Below are positions 16,736 to 25,020 of a stretch of 38,609 nt of DNA, in pieces. The notes under the pieces were generated by a model. That model was not told the DNA's origin and did no database searches. It saw nothing but the letters and a program-made list of their open reading frames with translations. Each line of letters begins with the position of its first letter. The stretch's first letter is position 1. This DNA is from CAZGQY01 sp964528035 (GTDB lineage: Bacteria > Pseudomonadota > Gammaproteobacteria > Methylococcales > UBA1147), in the NCBI GenBank assembly GCA_964528035.1, contig CAZGQY010000017.1, forward strand, positions 1-38,609, given 5' to 3'. Position numbers and translations under genes: made by a program.

Positions 16736-17188
16736 GTGTTCGATATAATTATCTACCTGTTTGAAAATTATCTGGATGATGAATCGGGCTTTGTGCCGGA
16801 TTCCGAAACTATTCGAAATGAATTGCTGGAAGCTGGCTTTCCTAAAGCTGAAGTCAACAATGCATTCGTATGGCTGGAGTCATTGGCCCAACACCAGGAT
16901 ATCAACAGTGCTGCGCCTTCTTTTCGGGTTTTTTCGGCAGATGAATTGGCTCGGTTGGATACAGAATGTCGGGGTTTGCTGATCTTTTTGGAGCAGTCAG
17001 GGATCTTGACTCCAGCATGTAGAGAACTGGTTATAGATCGATTAATGGCATTCAAAGACGATGAAATCTCTCTGGAGAACCTCAAATGGGTTGTATTGGT
17101 TATTTTGTTCAGTCGACCGGACGACGAGGCGGCTTTTGCGCGAATGGAGGATCTTGTCTATGAAAATATACCCACGCAAGTTCATTGA
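16736..17188 (+). CDS. smg: Smg family protein (DUF494)
   Basis: 150 residues, typical for Smg. It starts with GTG as MFDIIIYLFENYLDD, the conserved N-terminus. Other family features are acidic helices (LDTECRGLLIFLEQSGILTP) and LKWVVLVILFSRPDDEAAFARM near the end. The function is not settled; it almost always lies between dprA and topA, as here. No strong ribosome binding site precedes the GTG. Confidence 0.92.
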   Translation: MFDIIIYLFENYLDDESGFVPDSETIRNELLEAGFPKAEVNNAFVWLESLAQHQDINSAAPSFRVFSADELARLDTECRGLLIFLEQSGILTPACRELVIDRLMAFKDDEISLENLKWVVLVILFSRPDDEAAFARMEDLVYENIPTQVH

Positions 17189-17310
17189 TAGCTGATCTTA
17201 AATTACACAGGGCTTGGCGTATATAGTCTGTAGCCGAATGTTTGGCAATAATTTAACCTTCATGATACTCCAGATATGTAGTCTGGGCTGTAATAGTCAA
17301 AAATTTGTAA

Positions 17311-19626
17311 ATGAGTAATAATCTAGTCATTGTAGAATCACCCGCGAAAGCAAAAACGATCGAGAAATATCTTGGTAAGGATTTTCATGTGCTTGCCTCA
17401 TATGGTCACGTAAGGGATCTGATCCCCAAGGAAGGTGCGGTTGATCCTGCTTCTGACTTTGCCATGAAGTATGACATTATTGAGCGTAACCAAAAACATG
17501 TGCAGGCTATTGCTAAAGCCGCCCGTGCAGCCGACGCTCTCTATCTGGCAACTGATCCCGATAGAGAAGGTGAAGCGATTTCCTGGCATTTATACGAGTT
17601 GCTGAAACAAAAAAAGATTCTCAAGGATAAACCGATTCACAGGGTGGTTTTTCACGAAGTTACCAAAGGCGCGATCGTTGATGCTGTCGAGAACCCTAAA
17701 ACATTGTCAATCGATCTGATCAACGCACAACAAGCGCGTAGAGCATTGGATTATCTGGTTGGGTTTAATTTGTCCCCGCTACTGTGGAAAAAAATTCGAC
17801 GGGGGTTATCAGCGGGCCGGGTACAGAGTCCAGCGCTTCGAATGATTGTCGAACGAGAAATCGAAATTGAACAGTTTGTTACTCGGGAATACTGGACGAT
17901 TGAAGCGACTACTGAGGCAGATAGTAAATCTTTTAAAGCAAAGTTAACCCATTTTAATGGGGAAAAGCTGGAACAATTCAGTATAACGGATGGTGAACAA
18001 GCTCAGCAGGCGCATAAAACCCTGATCGAGGCAGCCAACGGACAGCTTCTTGTTGCAAAACTCGAGAAGAAACAACGTAAACGTAATCCATCGCCACCCT
18101 TTATTACCTCAACACTGCAACAGGAAGCTGCCCGAAAACTTGGTTTTACCACCAAACGTACAATGATGGTCGCTCAACAATTGTATGAAGGCATTGATAT
18201 TGGCGGTGAAGCAAGCGGTCTGATTACTTATATGCGGACTGATTCGGTTAATCTGGCTCAGGATGCGCTTATCGATTTACGACAAATGATTGAGGATCGT
18301 TTTGGTAGCGATGATCTTCCAGATAAACCCCGGCATTTTAAGACAAAATCTAAAAACGCCCAGGAAGCACATGAGGCCATACGTCCCACCTTGGCATCGA
18401 GAATACCCGAATCGATCAAGCAGTATATTAGTAACGATCAATATCGACTCTATGATCTGATATGGAAAAGAACAGTTGCCTGCCAGATGATCCATGCGAC
18501 AATTGATACCGTTTCAGTTGATCTTGGCTGCGGTAAAGACCATCTTTTTCGTGCGACAGGATCAACAATCAGAATCCCTGGTTTTATGAAAGTCTATCAG
18601 GAAGGGCGTGATGATGGTAAAGAAGATACTCAGGAAAACCTGTTGCCACCACTCAAAGAAGGAGAGCAAGTCGATCTTAAAGAAATTCTTCCTGTCCAGC
18701 ACTTTACGGAGCCGCCACCCAGATTTAGCGAAGCTAGCCTGGTCAAAACACTGGAGGAACATGGTATCGGCCGTCCATCCACATACGCATCGATTATTTC
18801 GACTTTGCAACAGCGTGAATATGTAACTCTGGAAAAAAAGCGTTTTCATCCAACAGACGTTGGGCGCATCGTTAATAAATTTTTAACTGAGCATTTTACC
18901 CAGTACGTTGATTATAGTTTTACCGCCAATCTTGAGGATCAGCTCGATGCTGTATCCAGAGGTGAAGAACAATGGATTCCGTTAATGCATAAATTTTGGA
19001 GCCCATTCAAAACATTGGTCGATGAAAAAGACGAAAGTGTGCAACGGAAAGATGTTACCCAGGAGATGATGGACGAAAAATGTCCGGACTGTGGTAGCCA
19101 GCTATCCATCCGCTTGGGGCGCAATGGACGTTTCATTGGATGTACCAACTATCCGGAATGTAAATACACCAGGAATCTAAATGACGATAAGGAGGCTGCC
19201 GAACCGGAAGTTGTGGAGGGCAGGTCTTGCCCAAAATGTGATTCTCAATTAGTCATTAAATCTGGACGATACGGGAAATTTATCGGTTGCAGTGGCTATC
19301 CGACCTGCCGTCACATCGAACCGCTTGAGAAACCGGTAGATACTAAAGTAGTCTGTCCGGAATGTAACAGCGGAAATATATTAAAACGTAAATCGCGAAA
19401 CGGAAAATATTTTTATTCCTGTTCCACTTATCCCAATTGTCAGTATGCAATCTGGAATTTACCCATTGCAGAAAAATGTCCGGACTGCAGTTGGCCGATA
19501 CTGACACTCAAATCAACTAAGCGCAGAGGGGATGAAAAAGTCTGTCCGCAGAAAACCTGTCATTATGCAACTCCGTATGAAGGGGATCTTGCTTCCGGGC
19601 AGGTTACTTCGTCTGATGACAAATAG
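17311..19626 (+). CDS. topA: DNA topoisomerase I
   Basis: 771 residues. Starts MSNNLVIVESPAKAKTIEKY. The TOPRIM domain has the metal site ATDPDREGEAI (about residue 88). The DNA-breaking Tyr is in ITYMRTDSVNL (about residue 306). Three C-terminal C4 zinc ribbons follow, for example CPDCGSQLSIRLGRNGRF ... CTNYPEC, then CPKCDSQL ... CSGYPTC and CPECNSGN ... CSTYPNC. A fourth, partial ribbon starts CPDCSWPI. It relaxes negative supercoils behind RNA polymerase. The start has no obvious Shine-Dalgarno sequence. It ends the LysM-dprA-smg-topA block. Confidence 0.97.
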   Translation: MSNNLVIVESPAKAKTIEKYLGKDFHVLASYGHVRDLIPKEGAVDPASDFAMKYDIIERNQKHVQAIAKAARAADALYLATDPDREGEAISWHLYELLKQKKILKDKPIHRVVFHEVTKGAIVDAVENPKTLSIDLINAQQARRALDYLVGFNLSPLLWKKIRRGLSAGRVQSPALRMIVEREIEIEQFVTREYWTIEATTEADSKSFKAKLTHFNGEKLEQFSITDGEQAQQAHKTLIEAANGQLLVAKLEKKQRKRNPSPPFITSTLQQEAARKLGFTTKRTMMVAQQLYEGIDIGGEASGLITYMRTDSVNLAQDALIDLRQMIEDRFGSDDLPDKPRHFKTKSKNAQEAHEAIRPTLASRIPESIKQYISNDQYRLYDLIWKRTVACQMIHATIDTVSVDLGCGKDHLFRATGSTIRIPGFMKVYQEGRDDGKEDTQENLLPPLKEGEQVDLKEILPVQHFTEPPPRFSEASLVKTLEEHGIGRPSTYASIISTLQQREYVTLEKKRFHPTDVGRIVNKFLTEHFTQYVDYSFTANLEDQLDAVSRGEEQWIPLMHKFWSPFKTLVDEKDESVQRKDVTQEMMDEKCPDCGSQLSIRLGRNGRFIGCTNYPECKYTRNLNDDKEAAEPEVVEGRSCPKCDSQLVIKSGRYGKFIGCSGYPTCRHIEPLEKPVDTKVVCPECNSGNILKRKSRNGKYFYSCSTYPNCQYAIWNLPIAEKCPDCSWPILTLKSTKRRGDEKVCPQKTCHYATPYEGDLASGQVTSSDDK

Positions 19627-19637
19627 ATTCTATTCCT

Positions 19638-19799
19638 GTGCAGTTGGCCAATAATCTGCTGATGACACTTCTGGTCGGAAAAAGTCAGGTTAACCAACAT
19701 TCAATGGGTATCGGCCTGACCATCCAGTTTACCTCGGTCGTGGTTGGAATAATGATTGTGGTTCTGATCCGGAAATTGATTCTTAAAACAAAAAGCTAG
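19638..19799 (+). CDS. Possible 53-residue single-pass membrane protein
   Basis: A GTG 11 bp after the topA stop opens a short frame whose C-terminal half is one hydrophobic helix (IQFTSVVVGIMIVVLI) followed by a basic tail (RKLILKTKS). A small membrane protein after topA is common in gammaproteobacteria (DUF2970 type). The size and topology fit, but the residues are too few for a firm match. No clear ribosome binding site; it may be translated by reinitiation after topA, or start at the ATG at 19662. Confidence 0.4.
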   Translation: MQLANNLLMTLLVGKSQVNQHSMGIGLTIQFTSVVVGIMIVVLIRKLILKTKS

Positions 19800-20140
19800 T
19801 GGATGCGGTGTCGATACTATCTATTATCGTATTGAAGGAAATACAATCGAGATAATGAATGTAATAGGGTGGCAAGATATCGAATAAATAGACCAGCAAG
19901 AATTAGAGAATTAATCACAGGCTGGGTATTTTACTAGCAAAATGCTCGTCCACAGCTTTCGTTTTTGCTGTGCATTATTCAACGGTAACCAGACCGATAA
20001 ATAACAAATTATACTACGCGTTGCTGCAAGAGTAACGCATTCGCTGGATCTTGAGGGTTACACATCATCGTAAACCTTGAAATTCTGAAAATCTTCAAAA
20101 AGTATTTTTAGTTCAAAATCAATGCGCTTGTACAATAATC

Positions 20141-20171
20141 GGTTGATATCGCGGCTGCGCGCGATATAACC
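20141..20171. repeat. Stem-loop just after the stop of the SRPBCC remnant
   Basis: Arms GGTTGATATCGCG (20141-20153) and CGCGATATAACC (20160-20171) pair almost perfectly. On the minus strand the hairpin begins 10 nt after the stop codon, which itself reads AGCTAACG. It lacks a T-tract, so an intrinsic terminator is not obvious. The AGCTAAC next to a long imperfect stem recalls the attC-like sites further right, but no matching right core was found. Confidence 0.4.
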
Positions 20172-20178
20172 CTATTCG

Positions 20179-20397
20179 TTAGCTTTTGTCCACAAATGCT
20201 TTAATATCATTAAGGTCTTGCTGTAACTTTTTCCGAGTCTCTGTCCATTTTAAACCAACTAAACTTTCTGTTGGCTGCTGAAGAACCGTCAGATTTATAA
20301 TCCCAGAGATCATTTTTTCGCAATTTTTTATATCTGTAATTGCTCGCCAAACTTTATTTTTAGGGCTACCTATTTCTACATTTACACTGATTTCCAT
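20179..20397 (-). pseudogene. Internally deleted SRPBCC (START-like) protein
   Basis: 72 residues. The first about 55 match the start of an SRPBCC-family protein (EISVNVEIGSPKNKVWRAIT, GLKWTETRK). The last about 15 match its C-terminal helix (LQQDLNDIKAFVDKS). The family is usually about 150 residues, so roughly 80 residues of the ligand-cavity beta sheet are missing in frame at the KK junction. AGGA lies about 8 nt before the ATG, so the short frame can still be translated. The product should not form the hydrophobic cavity. It follows the 158-residue membrane protein gene by 43 bp. Confidence 0.55.
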
Positions 20398-20440
20398 CTT
20401 GGGTTCCTAAAGTCTATTTACAAGCTAACCTGTTCTTTGG

Positions 20441-20917
20441 CTAGTCTCGCACACCTGACAATGTGAACGTCCCCCAAACATTGTCGGTACAGGTTGATGT
20501 CGATCGCAAGCCATTGGAAGAAACAGTTCCTGAACAGGTTCCGTGTGCTACCAGACCATTTTGGTATCGTGTAGTGTACGTATTCTTGATTTCCTGCTCG
20601 TTGATTGTACCGCTACCGGTTGACTCAAACCGAATTCCCTGTGGAAGAATGCCCGAACCGTTAAATTGAAACAAATTTCCCTGTTGGTTGATGTGGGACA
20701 CATCGCTTGGGCGATTAGGGTCATGCCAGTGACCAGCAATATTTATTGTGTGTGGTTTATTTTTTAAGGGTGTCTCATAAGTAATTTCGTCAAACTGCGG
20801 ACTATCGGTGAATTTATCCCAATTAGATATAATCGCAACAATAATTGAACCGATTACTCCGATGATTGCAACAATGATAGTTGTGCGATTGCTAGAATCT
20901 GGCATGTAATATTCCAT
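20441..20917 (-). CDS. Membrane-anchored small protein with beta-barrel-like domain
   Basis: 158 residues from the first ATG; a second start at 20905 (MPDSSNRTTIIVAIIG) is equally possible. There is one N-terminal membrane helix (TIIVAIIGVIGSIIVAIIS), then an exported domain rich in Gly, Ser and Thr with alternating polar strands (FQFNGSGILPQGIRFESTGS, HGTCSGTVSSNGLRSTSTCT). Two Cys residues lie about 19 apart and may pair. The pattern resembles lipocalin/avidin-like small barrels, but I do not recognise a named family. Upstream of the SRPBCC remnant and on the same strand. Confidence 0.6.
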   Translation of the reverse strand: MEYYMPDSSNRTTIIVAIIGVIGSIIVAIISNWDKFTDSPQFDEITYETPLKNKPHTINIAGHWHDPNRPSDVSHINQQGNLFQFNGSGILPQGIRFESTGSGTINEQEIKNTYTTRYQNGLVAHGTCSGTVSSNGLRSTSTCTDNVWGTFTLSGVRD

Positions 20918-20998
20918 TCGGGGTTTTCAAGCCTCAATGGTTGTTTCTTAGGATTGATTCAACAAATGAGGGCTACTTATTTTCAAAGAAATATGACA

Positions 20999-21892
20999 TT
21001 AATACAGCTGTATCGATTTTACACCACACAACTGTTTCAATTGCCAATTCTGTATGCCCCAGTGAAGCAGCTCAATACAGGGTGCGTGCCGCATTACTTC
21101 GGGTGGACGATGGTTTAGCCAATCGAGCACCTGGAACAGGCAATCCGAGCGGTTGGTCGGTTGTATGGCTTTGGCCCCTGTCTGTTTGCTGAGTTTAGTC
21201 CCACTATCGTCAACAAGAATTGGGATGTGAGCATAGCTTGGAGTCGGGTATTTAAACAGTTGTTGCAAATAAATTTGCCTTGGTGTGGAATCCAGGAGGT
21301 CATTGCCTCGAACGATATGGGTGATATCCTGGGAATAATCGTCGATGACTACGGCAAGTTGATAGGCGTGTATCTGGTCACGTCTGCGTACGATGAAATC
21401 GCCGACTTGCTGTGCCAGTTGGTGACCAAAAAAACCCTGAATTTGGTCTTCATGTCCGGTTATAGAGTCTGCTGTTTTGATACGAAGAGCGTAATTATCA
21501 GATGAGGTTTTAAGTTGTTTGTCGCGACAAAAGCCCGGATAAATGGCTTCGATGCCTTTGTTTTCATAAAGTCTGCGTAATCCTTTTCGACTGCAGTTAC
21601 AGGCGTAAATCAGATTTTTTTGTTGTAGACATTCAAGTGCTGACCGATATTTGTCCAGTTGCTGGCTCTGGTAAAATATCGCCCCATCCCAATGTAGCTG
21701 AAATGCTTCGAGAGTTTTTAAAATATGAGTAGTTGCACCGCTGACTTCGCGGAACCGATCCAGGTCGTCGATTCTTATCAGCCAATGGCCATTATTCGCG
21801 CGTGCATCGAGAAAACTTGCAACTGCGGCTAAGAGGGAGCCCAGATGTAGCGATCCGGTTGGGGACGGCGCAAAGCGGCCACGGTAGGACAC
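20999..21892 (-). CDS. gluQ: Glutamyl-Q tRNA(Asp) synthetase
   Basis: 297 residues, the size of GluQRS, which lacks the anticodon-binding half of GluRS. It has the class I HIGH-type motif in RFAPSPTGSLHLGSLLAA and the KMSKS-type motif in GTKLSKQTG. The zinc-site region CNCSRKGLRRLYENKG ... PGFCRD is present. GluQRS attaches glutamate to the queuosine base of tRNA-Asp. It lies downstream of dksA on the same strand, a common gammaproteobacterial arrangement, although here about 460 bp with a long palindrome separate them. Confidence 0.93.
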   Translation of the reverse strand: MSYRGRFAPSPTGSLHLGSLLAAVASFLDARANNGHWLIRIDDLDRFREVSGATTHILKTLEAFQLHWDGAIFYQSQQLDKYRSALECLQQKNLIYACNCSRKGLRRLYENKGIEAIYPGFCRDKQLKTSSDNYALRIKTADSITGHEDQIQGFFGHQLAQQVGDFIVRRRDQIHAYQLAVVIDDYSQDITHIVRGNDLLDSTPRQIYLQQLFKYPTPSYAHIPILVDDSGTKLSKQTGAKAIQPTNRSDCLFQVLDWLNHRPPEVMRHAPCIELLHWGIQNWQLKQLCGVKSIQLY

Positions 21893-22026
21893 TAATTTAG
21901 TAGATTGGTCGTCTATGGCTTAGGGTTCCGTGGCGTATGGTTGTTATTTCCGTATAGCCTGTTTTTCAGGGGTAATACTAATAATTAGTGAGGAGGCTTC
22001 ATGATCAAAATGTTAACCCGAATAAT

Positions 22027-22049
22027 AGGATGAAATACATCCTGTTTTT
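22027..22049 (+). terminator. Weak hairpin plus T-run after a 10-codon mini-ORF
   Basis: AGGATG (22027-22032) and CATCCT (22038-22043) pair around AAATA and are followed by GTTTTTC. Directly upstream, GAGGAGG and an ATG at 22001 open a 10-codon frame that ends inside the stem. The arrangement looks like a leader peptide with an attenuator-type hairpin, but no plus-strand gene follows for over 1 kb, so it may be a relic or chance. Confidence 0.25.
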
Positions 22050-22242
22050 CACCCCTGCGGGGTGGTTAGCGCGGCTCAAATGCGTTGCTGCCGGAATTGT
22101 CGTTAAAGGTGCCTGAGATTTGCCTCTCTTAATCGATAGAGTGCTCTCAAAACCACTTTTCCTCGAAACAACTTCTTTTCCCGGATAGTCTCTTAGGAGC
22201 GAGGATTCAATAATATACGAATCCTGACTTGTCTTATAGTCC

Positions 22243-22306
22243 GTCTTCTGCGTTGTAGCAACAGTTGCGTAGCCCTGCTATGCGCCTGTTGCCACGCCTT
22301 GAAGAC
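22243..22306. repeat. Long imperfect palindrome between dksA and gluQ
   Basis: Outer arms GTCTTCTGCGTTGTAGCAAC and GTTGCCACGCCTTGAAGAC pair, and inside them GCAACAGTTGCGTAGC pairs with GCTATGCGCCTGTTGC. The whole 64 bp can fold as one hairpin. There is no terminal T-run, so it is more like a REP/BIME-type intergenic unit or an mRNA-stabilising stem within the dksA-gluQ transcript than an intrinsic terminator. Confidence 0.5.
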
Positions 22307-22355
22307 AAACAATAATCCTGCGTCAATCTTTCGCATATTATTAAAACCGCGTTCC

Positions 22356-22790
22356 TTAGCCTGTTTGCTTCTCCCTGATTTCATCCAAAGTCTTGCAATC
22401 GATACACAGCGTTGCGGTGGGTCGAGCTTCGAGTCGACGCAGTCCAATATCAATCCCGCAGGATTCACAATAGCCATAGTCTCCTGATTCCAGACTGGTC
22501 AGAGCCTCTTCGATTTTTTTGATCAGTTTTCGTTCTCTATCTCTTGTGCGTAATTCCAGGCTGAACTCAGATTCCTGTGTTGCTCGATCGTTAGGATCCG
22601 GGAAATTTGCCGCATCGTCCTGCATGTGATGCACTGTTCGATCGACTTCGTGCATAAGCTCACCTTTCCAATTGACAAGGATCGAACGAAAATGATCAGT
22701 TTGAGGCTCGTTCATGTACTCCTCACCCTTTTTTATGTCGTAGGGTTTAAAAGTGAAAGGTGATGCTTCAGTCGTTTTGCTCTCAGTCAT
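22356..22790 (-). CDS. dksA: RNA polymerase-binding transcription factor DksA
   Basis: 144 residues from the ATG at 22790; an upstream in-frame ATG at 22838 gives a non-conserved, aromatic-rich extension and is rejected. The coiled-coil tip has the two functional Asp residues in MQDDAANFPDPNDRA. The zinc finger is CESCGIDIG ... LCIDC, all four Cys present. The end EIREKQTG matches the family. DksA enters the secondary channel of RNA polymerase and, with ppGpp, represses rRNA and activates amino-acid promoters. Confidence 0.97.
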   Translation of the reverse strand: MTESKTTEASPFTFKPYDIKKGEEYMNEPQTDHFRSILVNWKGELMHEVDRTVHHMQDDAANFPDPNDRATQESEFSLELRTRDRERKLIKKIEEALTSLESGDYGYCESCGIDIGLRRLEARPTATLCIDCKTLDEIREKQTG

Positions 22791-23246
22791 CCAATAACTC
22801 CAAAAACAATAGTTGTAAAAAACCCCCTTTAATACCATGTTATTTATAATAAAGCAAGATAATGGCTAATTGGACCTGTAATTATTTTGGCTTTTAGAAT
22901 GTGCTCAGACCATTATCGGACACAGAAATTACTAGTGACTATGCGTTGAATTCTACCGCTTTGGATTATTTATTTTGCCACTTCGAATTTGTGAATAGTT
23001 CACAGATTATTTTGAAATTATTTATTAGTGTAATTGTGTAGATGAAGGCAATTTCGAAAAAATGGTTCTATTGAAGTTAGTCTTGGAGTAGAGCTTGTAT
23101 TTTGTTATAGTGAAATAACCGTAATAGATAAAAAAATAGATATTATCGTTATTTTGTGTTGGAGGTTATTTATACAAAATACATTCTATGGTTAAAGGGA
23201 TTTCAAAATTCAGAAAACCAGTACCTATTCGTTATGGAGGATGGAA
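22791..23246. promoter_or_regulatory. Divergent dksA / nirK intergenic region with AT-rich inverted repeat
   Basis: 456 bp without a gene, separating two divergent promoters. The clearest element is at 23113-23154: AAATAAC and GTTATTT bracket two direct ATAGATA copies, about 90 bp before the nitrite reductase start, a plausible operator position. I do not see a full FNR (TTGAT-N4-ATCAA) or a convincing NsrR box, so the regulator is open. Confidence 0.35.
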
Positions 23247-24362
23247 ATGAAATATAAAATAATTTTATTGGTTTTTGTTAGTTATGTATGGGGGTGCAGT
23301 AGCACAGCCGTTCAAACTGCCCCTAAATTGGTGTCGACGGAACGTACCATCAATTCCACTCCAACAGATATTGCAAGTCTTCATAGACAGTCTCAGAAGT
23401 TAGTTTCTCCACCCTTTCTACCAGTACACGATCAAGCGGCAATTGGTGGCCCCAGGATTATAGAAGTACGTCTGCAAGCCGAAGAAAAAATGATAGATAT
23501 CGGGAATGGTCAGACGATTCAGGCAATGACGTTTAACGGTAGCATTCCCGGGCCAATTATAGTGGCACATCAGGATGATTACCTGGAACTTACTTTGGTA
23601 AATCCTAATACGAACTTGATGCAGCATACGATCGACCTGCATGCTGCGACAGGTGCTTTGGGCGGTGCAGAATTTATGAAAGTCCATCCGGGTGAACAAA
23701 AAACCATCCGTTTCAAGTTGACTAAGGCAGGGGTTTTTGTTTATCACTGCGCACCAGGGGGTATCCAGATTCCTTATCATGTGGTTTTAGGCATGAACGG
23801 TGCAATCATGGTGCTTCCGCGAGATGGATTAAAGGATCAGAAAAACAAGACGGTAAATTATGATCGGGCCTACTATATCGGAGAACAGGATTTTTATGTC
23901 CCCAAAAATTTGGAGGGAGAATACAAATCCTACGATTCATCTTTGATTGCTATGCCAGAGATCCTGGAAGTTATGAAAGGCTTAACACCCACACATGTCG
24001 TGTTTAACGGCGCTGCAGGTTCACTAACCGGTAAAAAGGCATTAACTGCTAAGGTTGGCGAAAAGGTATTGTTTATCCATTCTCAAGCAAACCGGGATTC
24101 CCGTCCCCACCTTATTGGTGGCCATGCAGATCTGGTTTGGCAGGGCGGGTCGTTCTCATCGCCACCTGTCACCGACTATGAGACCTGGTTCGTTGCGGGA
24201 GGATCTGCAGTTGCTGCCCTGTACCAATTCAAGGAACCGGGTACCTATGTTTATCTCAGCCATAATTTGATTGAAGCAGTATTGTTAGGTGCTGCAGCGC
24301 ACGTCACGGTTGAAGGAGAATGGGATAACAGTTTGATGATGCAGATTGAAAATCCGCAGTGA
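23247..24362 (+). CDS. nirK: Copper-containing nitrite reductase, lipoprotein form
   Basis: 371 residues from the ATG at 23247, chosen because GGAGG lies 6 nt upstream; a second ATG at 23241 is too close to it. The N-terminus is a lipoprotein signal (VSYVWGC, lipobox Cys17), unlike the usual soluble periplasmic NirK. Two cupredoxin domains follow. Type 1 copper ligands are His127, Cys168, His178 and Met183 (YHCAPGG, YHVVLGM). Type 2 ligands are His132, His167 and His339 (LSHNLIEA). The catalytic Asp130 (HTIDLHAATGALGG) and His288 (RPHLIGGH) are also kept. It reduces nitrite to nitric oxide. A c4-type cytochrome, a likely electron donor, follows 88 bp downstream. Confidence 0.93.
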   Translation: MKYKIILLVFVSYVWGCSSTAVQTAPKLVSTERTINSTPTDIASLHRQSQKLVSPPFLPVHDQAAIGGPRIIEVRLQAEEKMIDIGNGQTIQAMTFNGSIPGPIIVAHQDDYLELTLVNPNTNLMQHTIDLHAATGALGGAEFMKVHPGEQKTIRFKLTKAGVFVYHCAPGGIQIPYHVVLGMNGAIMVLPRDGLKDQKNKTVNYDRAYYIGEQDFYVPKNLEGEYKSYDSSLIAMPEILEVMKGLTPTHVVFNGAAGSLTGKKALTAKVGEKVLFIHSQANRDSRPHLIGGHADLVWQGGSFSSPPVTDYETWFVAGGSAVAALYQFKEPGTYVYLSHNLIEAVLLGAAAHVTVEGEWDNSLMMQIENPQ

Positions 24363-24450
24363 ATATTTAGCGATGATTCTTTTGACAAATTGCGTACTGT
24401 CCGCGAAATTTGGTGAGTCAATATAATTTACTGAGATAGAAGGCAGGAAT

Positions 24451-25020
24451 ATGATGTTAAAACCCGTTACCCTGATAGTCCTCGGTGCTTTCATTGTCTC
24501 TGAATCAGTTATTGGTGATGAGCTATCATCTGACAAGATAGATACCGCTGTTTGTTCGAGTTGTCACAGTGTTGATGGTAACAGTTCCAGGCCGTCAATA
24601 CCGAATCTGGCGAACCAGGATGCCGAGTATATTGTTAAACAGCTCAGAGCATTCAAATCCGGAAGCCGAAACAGCGACATAATGAAGGGAGTTATTCAAG
24701 GGATGGTTGATTCTGAAATGGTTGAGTTTGCCACTTTTTTTTCTGCTCAGGAAATTACAAAACCAAACGGAGCTGCGAATGGCTCGGCTGAGGGAAAACT
24801 GCAATATTCCGCTTGCTGGGGTTGCCACGGTGAGTATGGAGAAGGCGCGCAGGGATATCCGCGGATTGCTGGTCAGTATTCCCAATACATATCTACGCAA
24901 CTGAAGAATTTCAGGAGTGGATCGCGCAAAAGCCCAGTGATGGAAGCGATTGCTGTCAATCTAAGTAATGAGGATATGCTCGCACTTGGGGATTACCTGG
25001 AATCCCTGAGTCCAAAATGA
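24451..25020 (+). CDS. Di-heme cytochrome c, c4 family
   Basis: 189 residues with a signal peptide (MLKPVTLIVLGAFIVSESVIG). There are two CXXCH heme sites, CSSCH (about residue 35) and CWGCH (about residue 122), each in a duplicated cytochrome c half. Each half has a late Met in the usual ligand position (SDIMKGV and SPVMEAI) after the LRAFKSGSRNS / LKNFRSGSRKS repeat. This is the c4 pattern. In the periplasm c4 proteins pass electrons to terminal oxidases or reductases; adjacency to nirK points to nitrite reduction. Two consecutive ATG codons make the start uncertain by one residue. Confidence 0.9.
   Translation: MMLKPVTLIVLGAFIVSESVIGDELSSDKIDTAVCSSCHSVDGNSSRPSIPNLANQDAEYIVKQLRAFKSGSRNSDIMKGVIQGMVDSEMVEFATFFSAQEITKPNGAANGSAEGKLQYSACWGCHGEYGEGAQGYPRIAGQYSQYISTQLKNFRSGSRKSPVMEAIAVNLSNEDMLALGDYLESLSPK

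Noticed and set aside
22050..22064. Terminator at CACCCCTGCGGGGTG
   Set aside because: On neither strand is the stem followed by a T-run; on the plus strand the T's come before it.
22193..22477. 94-codon minus-strand frame overlapping the dksA 3' end
   Set aside because: Out of frame with dksA and continuing through the 64-bp palindrome; a shadow frame.
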